Part shown: in pieces, positions 1-5,319 of the stretch
How positions within the stretch are numbered: position 1 is the stretch's first letter
How the letters are laid out: each line of letters begins with the position of its first letter
DNA from: JABWBR01 sp036741235
GTDB lineage: Bacteria; Bacteroidota; Bacteroidia; Chitinophagales; Saprospiraceae
DNA length: 16,500 bases
NCBI GenBank assembly: GCA_036741235.1
Contig: DAINSQ010000108.1
Span: forward strand, 1 to 16,500
Reading direction: 5' to 3'
The notes under the pieces: model-generated
What the model was told of the DNA's origin: nothing
Database searches by the model: none
The model's input: only the letters and a program-made list of their open reading frames with translations
Position numbers and translations under genes: made by a program

Positions 1-50
1 ATACCCATCGCGAAGGAGCAGGCCGGGCAGACCGGGTAAAACTGAGTTTG

Positions 51-82
51 AGGGTGGGAGGGTGAGAGGGTGAGAGGGTGGG
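51..82 (+). repeat. Octamer array with six GGG runs (potential G-quadruplex)
   Basis: The unit gagggtga is repeated with small changes. GGG occurs at 52-54, 56-58, 60-62, 68-70, 76-78 and 80-82, with 1-5 nt loops. This meets the usual pattern for an intramolecular G-quadruplex on the plus strand. Folding is inferred; only the sequence pattern is seen. Confidence 0.6.
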
Positions 83-112
83 AAAAGTCCAACAGTCCAA
101 TAGTCCTAAAAA

Positions 113-143
113 TCGCCCCCTCGCCAAGTCGCCCCCTCGCCAA
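113..143. repeat. 15-bp direct repeat built from 8-bp units
   Basis: Positions 113-127 and 129-143 are identical and 16 bp apart. Each copy consists of an 8-bp unit tcgccccc followed by tcgccaa, so the array is four octamers in alternation. It abuts the second copy of the 20-bp repeat at 144. Confidence 0.75.
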
Positions 144-249
144 ATACCCATCGCGAAGGAGCATTCCTAGCAGTCAAGGCTGGCTTTGATAACCCGGACA
201 TACCGGGGATGCTCCATATCGCAGGGTATAAAACCCTACGCTATGGAGC
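144..249. repeat. REP-like double hairpin element
   Basis: The element begins with the second copy of the 20-bp repeat (144-163; first copy at 1-20). It then has a small hairpin, cccgg (193-197) with ccggg (203-207) around a 5-nt loop. Three bases later comes a large hairpin with arms 211-227 and 233-249, 15 of 17 positions paired, and a 5-nt loop. The 20-bp repeat is itself an imperfect inverse of 210-229. The hairpin lies about 50 bp past the transporter stop, but no T-run follows it on the minus strand, so it does not look like an ordinary intrinsic terminator. A REP/BIME-type dispersed element is the best guess. No REP-associated transposase is in the window. Confidence 0.5.
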
Positions 250-270
250 GCGGGGGCTACATAGGTTTGC

Positions 271-294
271 ACAGTCGCACAGTCGCACAGTCGC
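271..294. repeat. Exact 8-bp tandem repeat, three copies
   Basis: Three head-to-tail copies of acagtcgc fill 271-294 and end 2 bp from the transporter stop codon at 297-299. Copy number of such an array may vary between strains. Confidence 0.8.
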
Positions 295-296
295 TC

Positions 297-1934
297 CTAC
301 ACCCCGTGTTCCTTCATAATCCTGTTCAGCCACTTCACCATCAGGAAAATAATAAAAGCGGTAGTCATAGCCAGCGCAAAGTTGACCAGGAAGAAATTGG
401 CCTTATGCTCGTAGCCGTCCCACATACTAGCCAAAACGCCGCTCATCTTATTGCCGATGGAAGTAGACAGGAACCAGCCGCCCATCATCAATCCGGTGAG
501 GCGGGCGGGGGCCAGTTTGGACACCAGCGACAGCGCCATGGGGCTCAGACAGAGCTCGCCCACAGTAATCACGCCGTAGCTGCCGATGAGCCACCACATC
601 GCGCTTTTGTCGGCGCCGTTGTGGCCGGCGTAAACGGCGGCCACCATGACCAGCGTAGACAAGGCGGTGATGAACAACCCGTAGAAAATCTTCCAGGGCG
701 TTGACGGCTCGCGGTTTTTCTTGCGCAGGAAGGCAAAAAACCAGATAACGGGGAACGTCAGCAATACCACCCAGAATGGGTTAACCGACTGGAATAACTC
801 GGTAGATATGAGTTTGATAGACTGCCCTTCGGGCGGCCACTCGTCTTTGGGCAGGTTTTTGAGATAAAGGGGATAGTCGTAGACCTTCACGACTTTATCG
901 TCGGCGTCGCGGCTCACGCGGAATTGCTCGTCGGTGAGCGGAACAGAGTCTTTGGCCACCGTCACTTCCTGCACCATACCCAATACTTTGGCGGGGGGAA
1001 CCAGCATTTCCGGAATCTCGCGGTCGGTATAGCTTTCGGCCCAGGTAGTGAGGGCGGTGCCGTTTTGCTTGAATATAGCCCAGAATACAATAGCTACGGC
1101 GAATACAGCCAGCAGGGCCGACAGCGGTTTGCGGTCTTCGGCGCTGGAGCGGAGCAGTATGGTGACGTAATACCCGGCCACCGGCAAAGCGCCGAGGATA
1201 AACGCATCCGTACTGTCGCTGCCGAAAATTTCACCCGGCAAAATCCAGCCGATATAACCGGCGATGAGGGCGGGCAAAAGCGTAAAGCCGAGAATTCTGC
1301 CCACCGACATATCCTCGGCTTTTGTAGGCTTGCGCACGTCGGCATGCGCGTAGTGCTTGTTGCCCAGCCAGAATATAATAACGCCCAGAAACATGCCGAT
1401 GCCCGCAGCGGTAAAGGCAGCGCCCCAGCTGAAGGTATTGCGCAGATAGGCCGCAAAGAAATTGCAGATAAACGCGCCTATATTGATACCCATGTAGAAG
1501 ATGTTGTAGCCGGCATCTTTTAGCGAGCGGTACTTGTCTTCATTGTATACATTACCCAAAAGGGTGGAAATATTAGGTTTGAAAAAACCGTTGCCGATGA
1601 TGAGCAATATCTGCGACACGTAAAAGGCTGTCATGCCCGGCAGCGCCAGTCCGCAATAGCCGATACCCATGAGAATACCGCCGATAGTGATAGACAGGCG
1701 GTAGCCCAAAATGCGGTCGGCCAGCAAACCGCCGACAAAAGGCGTGAGGTACACCATCGCAATGAAAGTGCCAAAAATATCGGAGGCCTGCTTTTTGTCC
1801 ATGGCCATACCGCCCTTTTGGGTGTCGGTCATGTACAAAAAGAAAATGCCCAGCATGAGGTAGAAACCGAAGCGTTCCCACATTTCAGAGAGGAACAGGT
1901 AGGGTAGGGCCTTAGGATGTTTGCGCTCAGCCAT
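297..1934 (-). CDS. Proton-coupled oligopeptide transporter (POT/PTR2 family, MFS)
   Basis: A 545-residue inner-membrane protein, strongly hydrophobic with about 12-14 membrane spans. It carries the POT hallmarks: the ExxER motif (E17, E20, R21, in EMWERFGFY) for proton coupling in the first span, the first PTR2 signature around 68-93 (GGLLADRILGYR), the conserved GNGFFKPNIS stretch at 114-123 with K119, and the second signature FYMGINIGAF at 146-155. Members of the family import di- and tripeptides with protons. A long polar insert at about residues 300-385 lies between spans; I recall similar inserts in Bacteroidota POT proteins but have not checked this. Substrate range cannot be read from the sequence. 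It lies 78 bp downstream of pdxH on the same strand with no clear terminator between them, so co-transcription is possible. The start at 1934 puts the ExxER helix at the usual place; no clear Shine-Dalgarno is seen. Confidence 0.94.
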   Translation of the reverse strand: MAERKHPKALPYLFLSEMWERFGFYLMLGIFFLYMTDTQKGGMAMDKKQASDIFGTFIAMVYLTPFVGGLLADRILGYRLSITIGGILMGIGYCGLALPGMTAFYVSQILLIIGNGFFKPNISTLLGNVYNEDKYRSLKDAGYNIFYMGINIGAFICNFFAAYLRNTFSWGAAFTAAGIGMFLGVIIFWLGNKHYAHADVRKPTKAEDMSVGRILGFTLLPALIAGYIGWILPGEIFGSDSTDAFILGALPVAGYYVTILLRSSAEDRKPLSALLAVFAVAIVFWAIFKQNGTALTTWAESYTDREIPEMLVPPAKVLGMVQEVTVAKDSVPLTDEQFRVSRDADDKVVKVYDYPLYLKNLPKDEWPPEGQSIKLISTELFQSVNPFWVVLLTFPVIWFFAFLRKKNREPSTPWKIFYGLFITALSTLVMVAAVYAGHNGADKSAMWWLIGSYGVITVGELCLSPMALSLVSKLAPARLTGLMMGGWFLSTSIGNKMSGVLASMWDGYEHKANFFLVNFALAMTTAFIIFLMVKWLNRIMKEHGV

Positions 1935-2012
1935 ATCAGGTTAGGTTTTTATGCCCCCCAAAATAGCGGTTTTTGTGTTGTTACCAATAATATGGCGCGT
2001 TTTTTGCTCCAA

Positions 2013-2660
2013 TTATGGCGCCACCACTTCAATTTTCCAGTTTCCATCGGCCTGCAGGCGGTACTGAAGCCGGTCGTGGAGGCGGTTGTTGCGCCCCTGC
2101 CAGAACTCGATCAGGCTGGGTTTAACTACAAAACCGCCCCAGTGTTCCGGACAAGGTATGCGCTCCAGGTCTTTAAACTCATTGTCGTACTTATCGTAGG
2201 CCGATTCCAGCAATTGGCGGCTCTCGATCACCTGGCTTTGCGGCGAAGCCCAGGCGCCCACCTGACTGCCGCGAGGCCGGCTTTGGAAGTATTCCACCGA
2301 CGTTTCGCGCGAGATTTTTGTGACCGTACCCTCTACTTTTACCTGGCGGTGCAATTCCGACCAGAAAAAAATAAGCGCTGCGCGGGGGTTCTCCGTCAAT
2401 TCCCGGGCTTTGCGGCTGGTATAGTTGGTAAAAAATACAAAGCCCGTTTCGTTGACCTCTTTGAGCAATACAATACGGGCATTCGGAATGCCGTCGGGGG
2501 TGGCGGTGGCCAGGGTCATTGCGTTGGGCGTCTCCGCCTCGGCTTTGGAGGCCGCCTCAAACCACTGGGCAAATTGTGAAAACGGATTGGGATCTACGCT
2601 GTCAGGGCGCAGCGGCTCGCCGCTGTACTCATCGCGCAGTTGTCGTATGTCGAGTATCAT
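2013..2660 (-). CDS. pdxH: Pyridoxamine 5'-phosphate oxidase
   Basis: A 215-residue cytoplasmic FMN enzyme that oxidises pyridoxine 5'-phosphate or pyridoxamine 5'-phosphate to pyridoxal 5'-phosphate with O2, the last step in making or salvaging vitamin B6 coenzyme. Family blocks are all present: the N-terminal LRDEY and DPNPFSQF segment (8-30), RIVLLK (62-67) and FFTNYTSRKA (76-85) of the FMN site, WSELHRQVKVEG (100-111), SRPRGSQVGAWAS (127-139), and the C-terminal signature EFWQGRNNRLHDR (185-197) with R197 in the substrate-binding position. The chain ends in VVAP where most homologues end in RLAP or similar. The length is close to that of the E. coli enzyme, and the start at 2660 matches the family N-terminus. 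On its own strand a terminator-like hairpin lies only about 36 bp upstream, which may bear on its regulation. Confidence 0.97.
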   Translation of the reverse strand: MILDIRQLRDEYSGEPLRPDSVDPNPFSQFAQWFEAASKAEAETPNAMTLATATPDGIPNARIVLLKEVNETGFVFFTNYTSRKARELTENPRAALIFFWSELHRQVKVEGTVTKISRETSVEYFQSRPRGSQVGAWASPQSQVIESRQLLESAYDKYDNEFKDLERIPCPEHWGGFVVKPSLIEFWQGRNNRLHDRLQYRLQADGNWKIEVVAP

Positions 2661-2687
2661 AAGCTGTTGAGTTTTGGTGTAAATTTA

Positions 2688-2717
2688 AATAAAAAATCCC
2701 TGCCTTTCGACAGGGAT
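2688..2717 (-). terminator. Intrinsic terminator on the minus strand, just upstream of pdxH
   Basis: Read on the minus strand, 2717-2709 pairs with 2704-2696 in a 9-bp stem (one G-U pair) closed by a GAAA tetraloop, and five more T residues follow (2695-2691), then a further T-rich stretch. This is a textbook rho-independent terminator in shape. It points toward pdxH and ends within about 30 bp of its start, so it either ends a separate short transcript made further right or works as an attenuator in the pdxH leader. On the plus strand the stem is preceded by A residues and followed by no T-run, so it is not a plus-strand terminator. Confidence 0.7.
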
Positions 2718-3232
2718 GAATACATAAACAAACACTATGAACAACACTTACGCTTTGTATCGTGGCAGTGCCTGCACTACAATCTTGTACGCGAGCTTTA
2801 CCTATGCGCCTTAAGCGCAGACACTATTAATTGGGTCTTACTGGTATATAACTGGGTCCAGTTGGTATAGAATTGCTTGAAAAGTGTGTTTTAGAACGAT
2901 ACCAAGACAAATATAGTGCATATTATTTAGGAAAAAATAGTTAATGAAATAAAAAAATGACAAATTTAGATGCGATACTAATCGATGCTGATTGTTGATT
3001 TTATAAGATCTGATGCTGAATTTGTGATAAAATTATTGCATTTTGTGACATAAACCCTGCTTTACCATCCACTTTGCTCATTGGCTCGCGGCGCCGGCCG
3101 TACCGGTTTCTGTCTATTACCGGAATTTCATCTCAATAACGGCATATTCAAAAGCGAAGTAGTACCTGTTTTTTGTTTGGTTTTTAACTATAAACTTGAA
3201 AAACAATGGCTTGGCAAGTATGCCTGCAAAAA

Positions 3233-3317
3233 TGGCGTAGTATTGGTGAGGTAAATTTTTCATTTGGCGTAGTAGTGATGAGGTGCTTTTTGAAGTTTTT
3301 TTCACAAAAATACGCCA
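3233..3317. promoter_or_regulatory. Candidate operator repeats upstream of the glucan-use cluster
   Basis: The sequence tggcgtagta is present at 3233-3242 and again at 3265-3274, 32 bp apart (about three helical turns). Each copy is followed by a further match (gtgaggt or atgaggt, then a T-run). The inverse core tacgcca occurs at 3311-3317. Such spaced repeats about 100-180 bp ahead of the first gene are typical of protein binding sites, but no regulator gene is in the window and none is named here. Confidence 0.35.
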
Positions 3318-3349
3318 ATATTGTATGGAAGAGATATTGAGAGGCGGTG

Positions 3350-3385
3350 TATCATTTTGTAAAAAAAAATTTCTGCAAAATGATA
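3350..3385 (+). promoter_or_regulatory. Perfect 10-bp inverted repeat in the leader of the first cluster gene
   Basis: tatcattttg at 3350-3359 and its exact inverse at 3376-3385 flank a 16-nt loop containing nine A residues. The right arm ends 26 bp before the start codon at 3412. It could be an operator, or an mRNA hairpin near the ribosome-binding region. There is no T-run after it, so termination is unlikely. Confidence 0.45.
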
Positions 3386-3411
3386 GGCCCGTATTAAAAA
3401 CACTCGCAGGA

Positions 3412-5292
3412 ATGAAGCTGTATCCAGTCATTTTAACATGGATAACAGGGGGATTGTGCCTTTTATCCTCCTTTGGCGCCTGGGCGCAACCCCAAACGCC
3501 CACCGGATTGAGCGCTACTGGGTATGATAGCCATGTGGAATTGAAATGGAGCCAGACCGCCGAACCCGGTGTGTCGGGATACCGTATATATTATAGTGAA
3601 AATGGAGGCGGTTCTTTTGTTTATCTAGACTTTGTGAGCATCCAGCGCAACTATTATATCGATTTTTTAGGTGATCATAACATAACCAGAGACTACCGGA
3701 TCACCGCCATCAATGGGCTGGGCCAGGAAAGTCTCCCCACTTCGCCGGTGTCGGCTACTACCTACGAAATGACCGACGATGAACTGCTCACGATGGTGCA
3801 GCAGTATACCTTTCGCTATTTCTGGGAATTTGCCCACCCCGTCTCGGGGCTGGCCCGCGAACGCAACACCACTAGTATTGTCACCTCGGGAGGTTCCGGC
3901 TTTGGGATCATGGCCATCCTGGTCGGCATCGAACGGGGGTTCATCACCCGCGAGCAGGGCGCGCAGCGTTTGCTCAAAATCGTCAACTTCCTGGAAACCG
4001 CCGACCGCTTCAAAGGCGCGTTTGCTCACTGGATGAACGGCGCTACCGGCGATGTCATTCCCTTTAGCCAACTTGACGACGGCGGCGATATCGTGGAAAC
4101 GGCCTTTCTGATACAGGGACTGCTCACCGCCCGCCAGTATTTCAACCAGGACGACCCCGACGAAAATACCGTTCGCCAAAAAATTACCCAGATATGGGAG
4201 ACTGTCGACTGGAATTGGTACCGCAAACTTACCGCCAATGTGATGTACTGGCATTGGTCGCCCAACCACAACTTTGCCATCAATTTTGCACTGCGCGGGT
4301 TCAACGAAACGCATATCGTGTACCTGCTCGCTGTCGCCTCTCCGATTGAAGCCTATAATATACCCCCAGGCTTGTATCAGACTGGCTGGGCAGGCGGCAG
4401 TTACGTCAACGGCGCTACTTATTACGGCTATCCGCTGGAAGTAGGCGGCTTCCGGGGCGGGCCGCTGTTTTTTTCGCATTATTCTTACCTGGGCTTCGAC
4501 CCCCGCGGCATCCGCGATGCGTATACCAATTATTTTCACCGCAATACTTATCATACCCTTATCAACAGGGCGCATTGCATCGCCAACCCCTATAACAGGG
4601 TAGGGTACAGCGAGTCGTGTTGGGGGCTGACGGCCAGCGACGACCCCTTTGTGGGGTACCTGGCCCACGAACCCGGCAATGCCTCACTCGACAATGGCAC
4701 TATTGCGCCCACCGCGGCGCTCAGTTCCATGCCTTATACGCCGCAGCAATCGATACAGGCGCTCAAACACTTTTACCGCGACCTGGGCCACCTCACCTGG
4801 GGCTATTACGGCTTTTACGACGCCTTTCACCTGGGCAACAACTGGGTGTCGAATACCTACCTGGCTATCGACCAGGGGCCGATTATCGTGATGATCGAAA
4901 ATTACCGCACACAACTACTGTGGAACAACTTCATGGCCAACCCCGAAATTGCCCCGGCACTGGACGCAATCGGATTTGTAGCCGATACAACGCAGATTGT
5001 CGCGGTTAATGATATCAATGAACTGGAAAACAGCCGCTTGTATCCCAATCCGGCTTCAGATCAAACTACGCTGGAATTGGCTGTCAGCAAACCTGCTACG
5101 ATTACGCTCATACTCTGGGATTCATTTGGAAGAAAAATACGGGACATAGCAACGCAGCAGCAACTCGCTGCGGGATTACACTACTTTTCTATCGATTTGA
5201 CTGACTTTACTTCCGGAAACTACTGGCTGCAAATACGTACCGACCGAAATGTGAGGACTTTACCGCTTTTGCGATTACATTCTCCTGAATAG
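3412..5292 (+). CDS. FN3-GH144 (PF10091 'glucoamylase') secreted glucanase with T9SS sorting domain; probable endo-beta-1,2-glucanase
   Basis: A 626-residue secreted enzyme. Residues 1-25 form a signal peptide (AWA before Q26), 27-115 an FN3 domain, about 123-525 the (alpha/alpha)6 catalytic domain of PF10091, and 537-626 a T9SS type A sorting domain (YPNPAS at 544-549). The catalytic part has the acidic cluster D222-D223-G-G-D226-I-V-E229 and a second glutamate E299 in GFNETH. As I recall, the characterised Chitinophaga endo-beta-1,2-glucanase of GH144 has important acids at the same spacing (135, 139, 142 and 211), which supports this family; no alignment was run. The closing motif AIDQGPIIVMIENY is typical. 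An in-frame ATG at 3283 would add 43 residues lacking signal character, so the ATG at 3412, directly before the signal peptide, is chosen. The T9SS tail predicts a cell-surface or released protein. The next gene follows after 27 bp. Confidence 0.9.
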   Translation: MKLYPVILTWITGGLCLLSSFGAWAQPQTPTGLSATGYDSHVELKWSQTAEPGVSGYRIYYSENGGGSFVYLDFVSIQRNYYIDFLGDHNITRDYRITAINGLGQESLPTSPVSATTYEMTDDELLTMVQQYTFRYFWEFAHPVSGLARERNTTSIVTSGGSGFGIMAILVGIERGFITREQGAQRLLKIVNFLETADRFKGAFAHWMNGATGDVIPFSQLDDGGDIVETAFLIQGLLTARQYFNQDDPDENTVRQKITQIWETVDWNWYRKLTANVMYWHWSPNHNFAINFALRGFNETHIVYLLAVASPIEAYNIPPGLYQTGWAGGSYVNGATYYGYPLEVGGFRGGPLFFSHYSYLGFDPRGIRDAYTNYFHRNTYHTLINRAHCIANPYNRVGYSESCWGLTASDDPFVGYLAHEPGNASLDNGTIAPTAALSSMPYTPQQSIQALKHFYRDLGHLTWGYYGFYDAFHLGNNWVSNTYLAIDQGPIIVMIENYRTQLLWNNFMANPEIAPALDAIGFVADTTQIVAVNDINELENSRLYPNPASDQTTLELAVSKPATITLILWDSFGRKIRDIATQQQLAAGLHYFSIDLTDFTSGNYWLQIRTDRNVRTLPLLRLHSPE

Positions 5293-5319
5293 CATCTAAT
5301 CAACCAAACTCTCTTATCT

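Larger units (their letters stand above)
1..296. repeat. Repeat-rich non-coding DNA downstream of the peptide transporter
   Basis: No gene is supported here. The stretch is made almost wholly of repeats. A 20-bp sequence beginning atacccatcg occurs twice as an exact direct copy (1-20 and 144-163). Runs of octamers follow one another: gagggtga-type units at about 51-82, agtccaa-type units at about 85-108, tcgccccc/tcgccaag units at 113-143, and three exact acagtcgc units at 271-294. Two hairpins lie between them (193-207 and 211-249). The last array ends 2 bp before the transporter stop codon. Confidence 0.85.
2661..3411. other. AT-rich gap between pdxH and the glucan-use cluster
   Basis: No convincing gene. 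From left to right it holds the minus-strand terminator (2688-2717) and a structured zone with small inverted repeats: tgcgc/gcgca at 2805-2819 and aactgg/ccagtt at 2850-2863. A very AT-rich zone follows (about 2880-3060) with two minus-strand matches to the Bacteroidota -7 box TAnnTTTG (2908-2915 and 2961-2968), neither with a TTTG box at the usual distance. Next is a short GC-rich patch (about 3084-3106), then direct repeats at 3233 and 3265, and a perfect 10-bp inverted repeat at 3350-3385 before the first cluster gene. I found no full plus-strand match to the TTTG/TAnnTTTG promoter pattern; 3191-3198 differs at one base but its spacing is short. Confidence 0.7.

Noticed and set aside
211..249. 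Intrinsic terminator for the transporter gene
   Set aside because: The hairpin is strong, but no T-run follows on the minus strand, so it is better described as a REP-like element.
924..1523. 199-residue plus-strand open frame inside the transporter gene
   Set aside because: Opposite the transporter's membrane spans; composition is that of a mirror frame, with no recognisable domain.
2737..2814. 25-codon plus-strand ORF in the pdxH upstream gap
   Set aside because: Short, no codon runs typical of leader peptides, and no gene directly downstream for it to regulate.
2640..2870. 76-residue plus-strand open frame at the pdxH start and in the gap
   Set aside because: It overlaps the pdxH start and the terminator, has no ribosome-binding context, and no recognisable protein features.
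2690..2905. Known structured RNA (tRNA, tmRNA, SRP RNA or a named riboswitch) upstream of pdxH
   Set aside because: No T-loop sequence, cloverleaf or familiar core motif could be found by eye; kept only as a candidate small RNA or leader.
3283..3411. N-terminal extension of 43 residues for the first glucanase
   Set aside because: The extension would bury the signal peptide; the ATG at 3412 gives a normal signal sequence, and the extension covers the inverted repeat at 3350-3385.
3117..3503. 128-residue minus-strand open frame before the first glucanase
   Set aside because: It overlaps the signal peptide coding region and the candidate regulatory repeats; no domain seen.
3667..4668. 333-residue minus-strand open frame opposite the first GH144 gene
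   Set aside because: Antisense shadow of a protein with recognisable family motifs; no signal, start context or domain of its own.
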